From: JAHECE01 sp963780675
GTDB taxonomy: Bacteria > Actinomycetota > Actinomycetes > Actinomycetales > JAHECE01
Direction: 5' to 3'
Length of the DNA stretch: 64,000 nucleotides
Assembly: GCA_963780675.1 (NCBI GenBank)
Contig: CAWACR010000003.1
Location: forward strand, 124,001-188,000
The stretch's first letter is position 1; each line of letters starts with the position of its first letter. A program made the position numbers and the translations under genes. The notes beneath the pieces are model-generated. The model did no database searches. It saw only the letters and a list, made by a program, of their open reading frames with translations, and was not told the origin of the DNA. This document shows positions 25,656-34,193 of the stretch, piece by piece.

Positions 25656-26459
25656 ATGGAACGCGTCGCCTTCCTCGTCGAGGAGACCGGTCAGACCATC
25701 GGCTGCCTGCTCAACCCGGAGACCGTGGTGATGACCCGGTCGGCGGGGGTGGAGCCGAGGCGCTCCGCCGGCGGCCGCCTCACGGGCGCGGGCCTGGCCG
25801 ACGACCCCCTCCTCTTCACCGGCGGCGGCCGCACGGAACTGCGCCTGGACCTGCTCTTCGACGTCGACCTCGCGCCCCGGGGCCAGGTGCCGGTCACGGA
25901 CGTCCGTCAGATGACCCGGCCGGTGTGGCGCCTTGCGGAGAACTCGACCGAGGTCAAGCGCCAGCGCCGGCCCCCGGCCGTGCGCTTCGTCTGGGGCCGT
26001 GCGTGGAACGTCCCGGGCGTGATGACCGAGGTGGCCGAGCGGTTCGACCGCTTCGCGCCGGACGGCTCGCCCCTGCGGTCCTGGATGCGCCTGGTCTTCG
26101 TCCGCATCGGGCAGAGCGCGGACGAAGAGGGTGGCGAGGCCTACGACCTGGCCCAGCGCCTCCCGGTGGTCGATCTCACCGCGCCCCCGGTCGGCGCGCT
26201 CGGCGTGCTCGGCGACGGGAGCGGGACGCCGGCGAGCGAGACGGTGCCCGACGCCGAGAACGCCGAGAACGACGGCGCCGCCGCGCTTGCGGCCCCCGCC
26301 CCCTCGCCTGTGCCCCCGGCCGAACTCGGTCTCCTCTCCCAGGCGGCGTTCGGCACCCCGCTGCTGTGGAAACTCCTGCTGACGTACAACGGGATCGACG
26401 ACCCCGCGCGCTTCGGCGGCCCGCTCGCCGTGCCCCCGCTCGGAGAGGGCCTGCGGTGA
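25656..26459 (+). CDS. CIS tube/baseplate adaptor, Pvc7-like with a LysM-like C-terminus
   Basis: 267 residues. The first about 170 residues follow the CIS tube-protein N-domain (FLVEETGQTIGCLLNPETVV, then LRLDLLFDVDLA and PPAVRFVWGRAWNVPGVM, then RMWLRLVFVRI-like strand SWMRLVFVRIGQ). An acidic/Ala linker follows. The C-terminal AAFGTPLLWKLLLTYNGIDD, then LAVPPL, is the degenerate LysM fold seen at the end of Pvc7/Afp7 and gp53-like proteins. It links the tube to the spike. The start touches the previous stop (TAG-ATG), and its end overlaps the spike gene in GTGA. Confidence 0.85.
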   Translation: MERVAFLVEETGQTIGCLLNPETVVMTRSAGVEPRRSAGGRLTGAGLADDPLLFTGGGRTELRLDLLFDVDLAPRGQVPVTDVRQMTRPVWRLAENSTEVKRQRRPPAVRFVWGRAWNVPGVMTEVAERFDRFAPDGSPLRSWMRLVFVRIGQSADEEGGEAYDLAQRLPVVDLTAPPVGALGVLGDGSGTPASETVPDAENAENDGAAALAAPAPSPVPPAELGLLSQAAFGTPLLWKLLLTYNGIDDPARFGGPLAVPPLGEGLR

Positions 26460-27970
26460 AGGTCCTGACCGGGCTCCCGGAGCTCATCGTCACGCTGGCC
26501 GGCCGCCGGCTCCCCGCCGCCGATGTCGCCCCCATCGCCACCGTCCGGGTCCGGCTCGCCCTCGCCCAGCCCGCCCAATGCCTCGTGACGTGGCACCTGG
26601 GCGACGCGACGGCGGTCCGGCGCCTCGCCGTCGCCCCCGGTGACGCCCTGCGGATCGAGATCGGCGGCCGGCGCGAACCCCTGTTCACGGGGGAGGTGAC
26701 GGTTGTCGAGCACGCGTACGGGGCCGATGCGTCGTTCGAGCTGCGCGTGCGGGCCTACGACGCCCTCCACCGCCTGCGCATGCGCCAGCACACGCGCCTT
26801 CACGAGGACGTGGACCTGTCCCGCCTCGCCCGCGCCCTCGTCGAGGGCACCGGCTTGGCGGTCGTGGGCGGCGCCGTCGACCTCGGGCGGGTGTACCAGT
26901 GCGCCCGCACCGACCTCGACACGCTCGTCACCGCCGCGGCGCGCGTGGGCCTCTACCCCGTGGCCGACGCTGGCACGCTGCGACTCCTCGACCTCGGGGG
27001 CGAGGGCGAGCCGGTGGACCTCGCCCTGGGCGCCACGCTGCACTCGGCCGAGATCGAGGTGAGCCAGGAGCCGTCGTTCCGCAGCGTCGAGACCGTCCGC
27101 TGGGATCCGGCGAGCGCGACGGCGTCGACGGCGCGGGCAGGCCGCGCCCGGGCTCGCGCCGACGTGCGCGCCGACCCGGAGCCCCAGGTCTCCGGTGGTG
27201 GCGGGACGCTGCGCCGGGCGGACCAGGTGATGCCGGCAGGCGCCGGAGCCGAGGCGCTCGCCCAGGCCGAGATCGACGTGCGCAGCCTCGGCGAGGTGAC
27301 GGCCGTGCTCGTGGCCGACGGCGACCCCCGCCTGCGCGCCGGCCGGCGCGTACGGGTGACCGGAGTCGCGCCCGGCCTGGAGGGCACCTACCCGGTGTGC
27401 GAGGCCGTGCACACGATCGACGGGACCGGGTACGAGACGATCGTGTCCACCAGACCTCCGCCGGGCCCCCCGCCGCGCGCGGAGGACGTGGTCACCCTCG
27501 GGGTGGTGGAGCGGGTGGACGATCCCGAGGGCCGGGGGCGCGCGCTCGTGCGGCTGGTCGCCCACCCGGACCTCGTCACCGACTGGGCGCCGGTCCTCGT
27601 GCAGGCCGGCGGCGCGGGGAAAGGGGTGGTCGCGCTCCCCGACGAGGGCGACACCGTTCTCACGCTCCTGCCCGCCGGGGACCCGGCCCACGCCGTCGTC
27701 CTCGGCGGCCTCCTCGGTGCCGAGCGCCCCCACGACGCCGACGACGACGGCCCGCGCGGCGGCCGCTACTCCGTCCGGACCCGCGGGGGGCAGCAGGTGG
27801 TCCTCGACGGCCACCGGCGCAGCCTCGTCGTGACCGACGGCCACGGCTCGCTCCTGGAACTGGGCCCGGACACCGTGCGCCTCACCTCGGCCGTGGACCT
27901 GCTCATCGAGGCGCCGGGGCGGGCCATGCGGCTGCGCGCGAAGACCGTGGACTTCGAGGAGGCGCCGTGA
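26456..27970 (+). CDS. CIS spike hub protein (VgrG / Pvc8-like, gp27-gp5 fusion)
   Basis: 504 residues. The N-terminal gp27-like hub runs to about 340 (MKVLTGLPELIVTLAGRRL, then FTGEVTVVEHAYGADASFEL and VRAYDALHRLRMRQHTRLHE). The OB-fold follows (VVERVDDPEGRGRALVRLV, then GGAGKGVVALPDEGDTVLTL). The end has beta-helix-like strands (RYSVRTRGGQQVVLDGHRRS). This trimer carries the tip and sits in the baseplate centre. The GTG at 26456 overlaps the upstream stop by GTGA, and the gene ends in GTGA with the tip gene, so this block is tightly coupled. Confidence 0.9.
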   Translation: MKVLTGLPELIVTLAGRRLPAADVAPIATVRVRLALAQPAQCLVTWHLGDATAVRRLAVAPGDALRIEIGGRREPLFTGEVTVVEHAYGADASFELRVRAYDALHRLRMRQHTRLHEDVDLSRLARALVEGTGLAVVGGAVDLGRVYQCARTDLDTLVTAAARVGLYPVADAGTLRLLDLGGEGEPVDLALGATLHSAEIEVSQEPSFRSVETVRWDPASATASTARAGRARARADVRADPEPQVSGGGGTLRRADQVMPAGAGAEALAQAEIDVRSLGEVTAVLVADGDPRLRAGRRVRVTGVAPGLEGTYPVCEAVHTIDGTGYETIVSTRPPPGPPPRAEDVVTLGVVERVDDPEGRGRALVRLVAHPDLVTDWAPVLVQAGGAGKGVVALPDEGDTVLTLLPAGDPAHAVVLGGLLGAERPHDADDDGPRGGRYSVRTRGGQQVVLDGHRRSLVVTDGHGSLLELGPDTVRLTSAVDLLIEAPGRAMRLRAKTVDFEEAP

Positions 27971-28305
27971 AGATCCTCGTCGAGGAAGCCGTGCTCCGGT
28001 GCGGGCACGACGGGAAGGTGGCGAACGTGCCGTCGCAGACCTGGGTGCGGGTGGCGGCGTCGCCCGTGCTCGTGGAACCGGACCCCGAGGGGCGCTCGAT
28101 CTCGATGTGTCCCAACGTGGGCGTCAACATCAAGCCCTGCGGCACCACACTCGTGGTCCGCACGGGGTACTCGACCTTCGTGCGGATCGACGGCCACGCC
28201 GTGTGCCTGGACTCCGTCTCCGGGTTCACCGACGGCACCCCGCCGGGGCTCGTGAAGTACACGGTCCGCGACCCGGGCCAGCACCTCGTGGCGGTGAGCG
28301 GATGA
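27967..28305 (+). CDS. PAAR-like spike tip protein
   Basis: 112 residues. VLRCGHDGKVANVPSQTWVR near the start and ISMCPNVGVNIKPCGTTLVV in the middle give cysteines that could bind a metal at the tip, as in PAAR and Pvc10 proteins. The classic PAAR tetrad is not obvious, so it belongs to the PAAR-like group of eCIS loci. Position between the spike and gp25 genes supports this. The GTG start at 27967 and the ATGA overlap at 28302-28305 keep it within the coupled block. Confidence 0.75.
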   Translation: MKILVEEAVLRCGHDGKVANVPSQTWVRVAASPVLVEPDPEGRSISMCPNVGVNIKPCGTTLVVRTGYSTFVRIDGHAVCLDSVSGFTDGTPPGLVKYTVRDPGQHLVAVSG

Positions 28306-28739
28306 GCGTCCCCCGGTACCGAGCCCTCGCGTTCGCGCACCCGTACCTCGACGGCGCCGGCGGGCTCGCGGGGCTGCGCGTCGGGCCGGGTGGGCGCCTG
28401 GCGACCGTGACCGACGCCGCGTCCGTCCGCCAGGGGTTGCTCCTCCTCCTCAGCACCCGGCCGGGGGAGCGGGTCAACCGGCCCCGATACGGCTGCCACC
28501 TGTTCCGGCTCGCGTTCGCCCCGGCCGACGACACGACGGCGGGACTCGCCATCTACTACGTGGCGCGCGCGGTCGAGCAGTGGGAGCCTCGGGTGGAGGT
28601 CCTGTCCCTGGACGCCGAACGGCCCGCCGACTCCCCGCACGTGCTCGAGGTCCGCATGCGCTACCGCGTCAGGGCCACGCAGCACGAGGACGAGGTGAGC
28701 GTGGCCGTGCCCGTCGACGCCGGAGGTGGTAACGCGTGA
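28302..28739 (+). CDS. Baseplate wedge protein, gp25 / GPW-like
   Basis: 145 residues. RQGLLLLLSTRPGERVNRPR, then YGCHLFRLAF is the gp25/GPW signature (the EIP-like Arg-Pro-Gly-Glu-Arg loop). LAIYYVARAVEQWEPRVEVL is the following helix-strand. gp25 anchors the first sheath ring to the baseplate. The ATG overlaps the PAAR-like stop, and the end overlaps baseplate J in GTGA. Confidence 0.92.
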   Translation: MSVPRYRALAFAHPYLDGAGGLAGLRVGPGGRLATVTDAASVRQGLLLLLSTRPGERVNRPRYGCHLFRLAFAPADDTTAGLAIYYVARAVEQWEPRVEVLSLDAERPADSPHVLEVRMRYRVRATQHEDEVSVAVPVDAGGGNA

Positions 28740-31333
28740 GCATCCCCGTCCCGAACCTGGACGACCGTTCGTTCGCCGAGCTCGTGGAGGCGGCGAAGGC
28801 GCGCATCCGGCAGGTCGACCCCGAGTGGACGGACCTCTCGGTCCACGACCCCGGCGTCGTGCTCGTCGAGGCGTTCGCACACCTCACGGACATGCTCCTG
28901 TACCGGCTCAACCGCGTGCCGGAGAAGTTGTACACGGTCTACCTCAACCTCCTCGGGACGGCGCTGCGCCCGCCGTCGGCCGCAGAGGTGGCGCTCGAGT
29001 TCTCCCGCAGCGGGGGGGACGCCGGCGAGGTCCGCATCCCCCGGGGCACCCGGGTGGGCGGTCCGCCGGGTGTGCCCGGCAGCGCGCAGCCCGTCTTCGC
29101 GACCCTGGCCGACGCGCTCCTGCCGGCCGGCGAGCGGTCGGTGCTCGTCCCGGCCGCGGACGTGGTGCTCCATGACGCCGTGATGATCGGGACGGGCAGC
29201 GGCCTGCCGGGCCAGGTCTTCACCGTGCCGGATGCCCCGCTCGTGGCCGGGCCGGGGCTGGCGGTCGGCGTCGAGGTCCCCGCCGGGACGGACCTGCCGA
29301 GCGGTGCGGCACTGAGTGTTGCGGGGCGCGTGTTCCGGATCTGCCACGAAGTCGAGGTGTTCGCCGATGCCCCTGCGGGTGAACCGGCCGTCCGCGTGGA
29401 TCGCACCGCCGGGCGCGTGGTCTTCCCGTGGTGGGCGCCGAACGAGGGTTCGGGTCCGGGTGCGTCCGACGACGTCGCTGCCCCGGTCCCCGGGCCCGGC
29501 GCCCAGGTCCGGGTCTGGTACCGCACGGGTGGCGGCGAGCGCGGGAACGTCGCGGCGCACTGGCTCACCGTCCTGCGCGACGCCCTCCCTGGCCTGAAGG
29601 TGACCAACCCCGAGCCGGCCACGGGCGGGCGTGAGGCCGAGACCCTCGCCTCGGCGTTACGACGGGCCCCCCAGGACTTCCAGGCGCGCGACCGGGCGGT
29701 CACCGCGCGCGACTACGAGGTGCTCGCGGCCCGCCACGGCGGGGTCGCCCGGGCCCGGGCGCGCACGCGTCGCGAGGTGTGGTCCTTCGCGGCGCCGGGG
29801 GAGGTGGAGGTGGTCCTCGTCCCCCACGTCCCGGACTCCTCCCGCGTGGACGGCCGGATCCGAGCCGAGGACCTCGCCGCGCAGGCGCGCGAGGAGGTCC
29901 GGGTGCAGGTGGCGGCGCACCTGGGCGAGCGGGCCACGATCGGAGCGACGCCGTTGGTGCGCTGGGCGCGCTACAAGCAGGTCTCCGTGGACGCCCGCGT
30001 GGTGGTGCGCGCGGACGAGGATCCCGAGGCCGTCCGTGCCCGGATCGTGCGGCGCCTCGCCACGGCGATCAGCCCGTTGCCGGAGGGCGAGGCCGCCTAC
30101 GGTCCGGGCTTCGGCCGCCCGCTGCGCGTCTCCAACCTCTACCGCGCTCTCGAGCACGCCGAGCCGGGCGTCCAGTACGTCGACCGGGTGAGGGTGGTCC
30201 TGGACCGCGTGCCCGACGCCGAGGTGTTCGCGCTCGTGCGAGCCGACGGCCAGTCGCGCACCTGGTTCGTGGGGCAGCGCGACACGCTCTTCCGGACCAC
30301 CGACGCCGGAGACGGCTGGGAGGCGTGCGCCGTCTTCGAGGGCGAGGAGGTCAAGGCCGTCAGTCCGTTCCCCCTGGGTGGTCCGGGTGGTGTCGGCGTC
30401 CGGCGCCCCGGGATGGTGGCCGCGGCCACGGAGCGGGGCGACGGGGCCCGCGTGTACGTCAGCGAGGACCTCGGCGAGAGCTGGCGCCGTGTCGCCGAAC
30501 TCGGCTTCGGCCTCGCCGACCTTGCCTGGGTGGACCGGGCCGGCACGCCCGTGCTGCTGATGGCAGGAGAGAAGGGGCTGTACGAACTCGCCGTTACCCC
30601 GGGGGCGGTACCGGTCCAGAACCTCGTGGACCCCGCCCAGCCCGACCGCGGCTTCCACACCGTCGACGTCGTGGTGGACGTCCGCGGGCGCACGGGCGTG
30701 GTCCTCGCGGCCGAGGCGTCGGCGGGGGTGTGGCTCTCGCCGTCGGCCGGGGCGCCGGAATCGTTCCGCCTGATCAAGAACCCCGGTGAGGACGTGCGCT
30801 GTGTCAGCGTCCAGTACGACGGTCCCGCGGCGTTCCTCTGGGTGGGGCGCGCCGTCCCGGAGGGGGCCGGCGCGGGCTGCGCCCGCCTGCGCCTCGACGA
30901 CCTCGCCCGCACGGACCTGTCCGCGCTGCCCAGCGCGTGGGAGGACGTGCGGCAGGGCTGGAGCGGCGGCAGCTGCTGGGGGGTGGAGGTGGTCGGCGCC
31001 CACGCGTTCGCGGCCACGCAGAGCGGTGGGGTGGTCCGCCTGACCCTTGGCCAGGCGGGGGCGGTCTGGCAGCAACCGGACGTCAACTGCGGTCTGCCGC
31101 TGAGGGACCGGGCTCGCTTCGAGCCCGTGCGGGCGGTCTCGGGGGCGGTCGACGGCGCAGGCGCGCCCGTGGTGCTCGCGGCCGGTCCGCGTGGCGTGCT
31201 CCGCTCGGCCGACGCCGGCGCGTCGTGGCGGACCTGCTCGGCCCGGGTGGTGGACGACGTGGTCACGGTCCCGCCCACCTGGCTGTTCTGCTCGGGCGAG
31301 CACGTGGTCGAGGTGGTGCGTTCCGGTGGGTGA
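28736..31333 (+). CDS. Baseplate J/gp6-like wedge protein fused to a C-terminal beta-propeller
   Basis: 865 residues. The N-terminal about 500 residues match the TIGR02243-type baseplate assembly proteins of CIS (DPEWTDLSVHDPGVVLVEAF, then HLTDMLLYRLNRVPEKLY, and ARDRAVTARDYEVLAARHGG near 320). From about residue 508 the sequence changes into a BNR/Ycf48-like propeller with blades such as TLFRTTDAGDGWEACAVF, VYVSEDLGESWRRVAEL and GVLRSADAGASWRTC. A propeller on gp6 is not part of the Pvc11 or Afp11 layout. It could replace a fibre or bind a partner, which is inference. The frame is unbroken, so the fusion is real at DNA level. It overlaps the next gene by 8 bases. Confidence 0.88.
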   Translation: MSIPVPNLDDRSFAELVEAAKARIRQVDPEWTDLSVHDPGVVLVEAFAHLTDMLLYRLNRVPEKLYTVYLNLLGTALRPPSAAEVALEFSRSGGDAGEVRIPRGTRVGGPPGVPGSAQPVFATLADALLPAGERSVLVPAADVVLHDAVMIGTGSGLPGQVFTVPDAPLVAGPGLAVGVEVPAGTDLPSGAALSVAGRVFRICHEVEVFADAPAGEPAVRVDRTAGRVVFPWWAPNEGSGPGASDDVAAPVPGPGAQVRVWYRTGGGERGNVAAHWLTVLRDALPGLKVTNPEPATGGREAETLASALRRAPQDFQARDRAVTARDYEVLAARHGGVARARARTRREVWSFAAPGEVEVVLVPHVPDSSRVDGRIRAEDLAAQAREEVRVQVAAHLGERATIGATPLVRWARYKQVSVDARVVVRADEDPEAVRARIVRRLATAISPLPEGEAAYGPGFGRPLRVSNLYRALEHAEPGVQYVDRVRVVLDRVPDAEVFALVRADGQSRTWFVGQRDTLFRTTDAGDGWEACAVFEGEEVKAVSPFPLGGPGGVGVRRPGMVAAATERGDGARVYVSEDLGESWRRVAELGFGLADLAWVDRAGTPVLLMAGEKGLYELAVTPGAVPVQNLVDPAQPDRGFHTVDVVVDVRGRTGVVLAAEASAGVWLSPSAGAPESFRLIKNPGEDVRCVSVQYDGPAAFLWVGRAVPEGAGAGCARLRLDDLARTDLSALPSAWEDVRQGWSGGSCWGVEVVGAHAFAATQSGGVVRLTLGQAGAVWQQPDVNCGLPLRDRARFEPVRAVSGAVDGAGAPVVLAAGPRGVLRSADAGASWRTCSARVVDDVVTVPPTWLFCSGEHVVEVVRSGG

Positions 31334-31847
31334 GCACGGGCTGCTGGATATCCTCCCGGAGGTGATGCAGGTCGCGGCGGCGCCCGGCAGCCCCTTGGCC
31401 GCACTGGGCGCCGCCGCCACGGACCTCCACGCACCGGTGACCGACGTGCTGGACCGGATCGACAGCGTCGTCGACCCCTACCGCACGCCCGAGGCGCTCG
31501 TGCCGTTCCTCGCCGGGTGGGTCGACCTCGGCTGGCTCACCGCGGCGGACGCGGAGGTCGGCGCACGGCCGGTTCTCGGCATCGAGCACCATCGCCTGCG
31601 GGACCTCATCGCCGACTCGGCCGACCTCTCGGCGGGCCGTGGTACCCCGGCCGGTCTGGCGCGCTTCCTGCGGTTGGCGACGGGAGTCGACGGCTTCCTG
31701 GTCCAGGATGTCCCGGGCGCCTTCCACGTGCGCGTGCTGGTCCCGGCGGCTGCGGCCGACCGGCTCGACCTGGTCCGGCGGCTCGTGGAGGCCCTCAAGC
31801 CCGCGCACGTCACGAGCCAGGTGCTGCTGCGACCGACCGTGGGATGA
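31326..31847 (+). CDS. Phage tail protein I / Pvc12-like (TIGR02242 type)
   Basis: 173 residues. LLDILPEVMQ at the start, DRIDSVVDPYRTPEALVPFL, then LAGWVDLGWLT, LSAGRGTPAGLARFLRLATG and FHVRVLVP follow the family order of the CIS version of tail protein I, a baseplate wedge component that can connect to fibres. The GTG at 31326 overlaps the baseplate J stop by 8 bases. It is the last recognisable structural gene of the CIS block. Confidence 0.88.
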   Translation: MGEHGLLDILPEVMQVAAAPGSPLAALGAAATDLHAPVTDVLDRIDSVVDPYRTPEALVPFLAGWVDLGWLTAADAEVGARPVLGIEHHRLRDLIADSADLSAGRGTPAGLARFLRLATGVDGFLVQDVPGAFHVRVLVPAAAADRLDLVRRLVEALKPAHVTSQVLLRPTVG

Positions 31848-31857
31848 GACCGGGCCC

Positions 31858-31899
31858 GACGAGCGGGTGACGCGACGAGCGGGTGACGCGACGAGTGAG
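31858..31899. repeat. 16-base tandem repeat, 2.6 copies
   Basis: GACGAGCGGGTGACGC at 31858-31873 is repeated exactly at 31874-31889 and partly at 31890-31899. It lies in the gap before the META-domain membrane protein. Confidence 0.8.
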
Positions 31900-31926
31900 T
31901 TGGGGACGACCGGAGAAGGGAAGCGC

Positions 31927-32748
31927 ATGGGTGGGATCACCGTCTCCCTGGCCGCGCCGCAGGTGGCGTTGGCGGGGGGCCGCGGGAGCGTCACGGCGTC
32001 CGTCACGTCGGCGGACGCCGATCGGGTGGTCGTCAGCGTGGTGCGGCCCGCCGGGGGCGACGTCCCGGCGGCCGAGCCGGCCTGGGCGTCGGTCGAGCGT
32101 GGGCTACGTCCCCTCGCGGCTGGCGCCACCGAGCAGTTCGTCGTCACCTTCGCCCCGCCGCCGGGCACCGCGCCGGGCGTGTACGAGGCGAAGATCGTCG
32201 CCTACCCGGCGGACGCGGCGCCGGAGGAGTACGCCGACCGCGGCCAGGTGGTCCGGCTCGCCGTCGCGCCGACGACGGCGCCGCCCCCGCAGCGGCGTCG
32301 GTTCGTGTGGTGGCCGTGGGTACTGGCGGCCCTCGCCCTACTCGCCGCGATCGCCGTCGCCGTCGTCCTCCTCACGAGGTCGACCGAGCCACCTCCGGAA
32401 CCGGCCCCCGTGGACCTCGTGGGGTCGTGGGGCCTCGTGGAGGGCGCGGGACCCGACGGTGCGTTCGTGCCCGTGCCCGAAGCCCCGGTGACCCTCGTGG
32501 TTACGGCGGACGGCGAGGTCAGCGGGTCCACCGGGTGCAACGGCTACTTCGGCACCGTGGTGGTGGACGGCGCCTCGGTGACGTTCAGCCCCCTCGCGAG
32601 CACGCTGCGGCTGTGCATCGGGCCGGTCGGGGAGACGGAGCGCGCCTTCCTCACGGCCATGGGACAGGTCACCGAGGGGGAGCGGACCGGCGCCGCACTC
32701 ACCCTGCGTGGTGGGGACTCGGAACTGACGTTCACGCTGGCAGACTGA
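31927..32748 (+). CDS. Membrane protein: CIS-associated N-domain, one TM helix, outer META (HslJ-like) domain
   Basis: 273 residues. Residues 1-115 form a beta-rich Ig-like domain that ends in VAYPADAAPEEYADRGQV. A Pro-rich linker with RRR follows, then one membrane helix at about 127-149. The C-terminal 110 residues are a META domain (GEVSGSTGCNGYFGTVVV, then VTFSPLASTLRLC and AFLTAMGQV). Positive charges before the helix and no signal peptide predict the N-domain inside and META outside. The N-domain is nearly the same as in the next gene. GGAGAAGGGA precedes the ATG. No known CIS family contains exactly this layout, and the link to CIS is by position. Confidence 0.78.
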   Translation: MGGITVSLAAPQVALAGGRGSVTASVTSADADRVVVSVVRPAGGDVPAAEPAWASVERGLRPLAAGATEQFVVTFAPPPGTAPGVYEAKIVAYPADAAPEEYADRGQVVRLAVAPTTAPPPQRRRFVWWPWVLAALALLAAIAVAVVLLTRSTEPPPEPAPVDLVGSWGLVEGAGPDGAFVPVPEAPVTLVVTADGEVSGSTGCNGYFGTVVVDGASVTFSPLASTLRLCIGPVGETERAFLTAMGQVTEGERTGAALTLRGGDSELTFTLAD

Positions 32749-32797
32749 CCGCGCAGGCGGATCGCGGCCCGTGGGCCCGCCGCCGGAAGGGGTGGAC

Positions 32798-34183
32798 GTG
32801 AGCGAGATCAGCGTGTCCCTGGCCGCGCCGCAGGCCGAGGTGGTGGCCGGGCGAGCCGTGGTCGCCGTCTCCGTGACGCTCGGACCGGCCCGGTCCGAGC
32901 GCGTGGTGCTCGGCGTGTTCCGACCCCTCGGTGGGCCCGGGGCGCCACCCGCGGCGGACCCCGCGTGGGCGAGCGTGGAGCGTCCGTTGCGGGAGGTGGC
33001 GGCGGGTGCCACCGAGCAGGTGGTGGTCACCTTCGCCCCACCGGCCGGGACGCCCGTGGGCACCTATGACGCCAAGGTGATCGCCTACCCGGCCGATGCG
33101 GCACCCGAGGAGTACGCCGACCGGGGTCAGGTGCTCCGGCTCGTGGTCCCGTCGACGCCGCCGCCCCCTCCGCCGCCCCGGTCGCGGTGGTGGCTCTGGG
33201 TGGTGGCCGCCGTCGTGCTCCTCGCCGCGGTCGGTGGGGTGACGTACCTCCTCACCCGTGGCGAACCGGCCCCCGAGCCGGAGCCGACCGCCGCGCGGGC
33301 GCCCGTCTCGGTGGAGGCGACCACGGTTCCGGTCGGCCCGTGGCCGGCCGGGGTGGCGATCGAACCCGGCACCGGCTTGGTCTACGTCACCTGCCGGGAC
33401 GGCTGGATCGTCTCGGTGATCGATCCCGAGGTCCGCGCCGTGGTGCAGGAACTCGGGACGGGGCGGGACCCGATCGGCGTCGCGGCGGACGCGAACAACG
33501 GCCTCGTCTACACGGCGAACCAGGCCGACGGCTCCGTCGCGGCGATCGACATCGCGTCCGGGGGAGCCTTCGCCCAGGCCGATCTCGGGGCATCGCCCTT
33601 CGGCCTGGCGGTCGAACCGAGCACCCACCTCGTGTGGGCGACCCTCGAGGACGGCCGGCTCGCCGTGGTCGAGGCCGCTGCGGCAGGGGTCCAGGACGTG
33701 GTGGCGGTCGGCGCCGCGCCGCGCGGGATCGCGTGGAACGAGGCGGACGGGCGCTTCTACGTCGCCAACCAGGGGGACAGCACGGTGTCGGTCGTGGATC
33801 CGGCCGCCCGCAGCGTCGTCCGCATCATCGACGTCGGCGCCAACCCCGCCGGCGTCGCGGTGGACCCGCGTACCGGGTTGGTCTTCGTGACGAACCAGCT
33901 CGACGACTCCGTGTCGGTCATCGACCCGGCCGAAGGCGCCGTGGTGCGGACCGTGGCGGTCGGCATCAACCCGGTCGCCGTGGCCGTCGACCCCGAGGCC
34001 GATGCGGCGTACGTGGTCAACTCCGACGGCACGGTGTCCGTGATCGACGTCTCGGAGGGTGCCGTCGTCGACACCGTCGCGGTGGGCGGCACGCCGACGG
34101 CGGTCGCGGTCGAGTCCGCGACGGGCGTCGTCTACGTGACGAACGCGGCCGACGCCACGGTCTCCGTGCTCGAGGCGGGCTGA
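32798..34183 (+). CDS. Membrane protein: same CIS-associated N-domain, one TM helix, outer YVTN beta-propeller
   Basis: 461 residues. Residues 1-117 repeat the N-domain of the previous protein, with KVIAYPADAAPEEYADRGQV nearly identical. A run of seven prolines leads to one membrane helix at about 131-153. The outer part is a YVTN/NHL-like propeller of about seven blades of 40-42 residues, with repeats such as RFYVANQGDSTVSVVDPAA and VFVTNQLDDSVSVIDPAEG. Predicted topology is N-in, C-out. The GTG at 32798 with GGAAGG 7 bases before it is preferred to the GTG at 32771. It is probably a tandem-duplicate partner of the META protein. Confidence 0.82.
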   Translation: MSEISVSLAAPQAEVVAGRAVVAVSVTLGPARSERVVLGVFRPLGGPGAPPAADPAWASVERPLREVAAGATEQVVVTFAPPAGTPVGTYDAKVIAYPADAAPEEYADRGQVLRLVVPSTPPPPPPPRSRWWLWVVAAVVLLAAVGGVTYLLTRGEPAPEPEPTAARAPVSVEATTVPVGPWPAGVAIEPGTGLVYVTCRDGWIVSVIDPEVRAVVQELGTGRDPIGVAADANNGLVYTANQADGSVAAIDIASGGAFAQADLGASPFGLAVEPSTHLVWATLEDGRLAVVEAAAAGVQDVVAVGAAPRGIAWNEADGRFYVANQGDSTVSVVDPAARSVVRIIDVGANPAGVAVDPRTGLVFVTNQLDDSVSVIDPAEGAVVRTVAVGINPVAVAVDPEADAAYVVNSDGTVSVIDVSEGAVVDTVAVGGTPTAVAVESATGVVYVTNAADATVSVLEAG

Positions 34184-34193
34184 GGGCCGGGGC

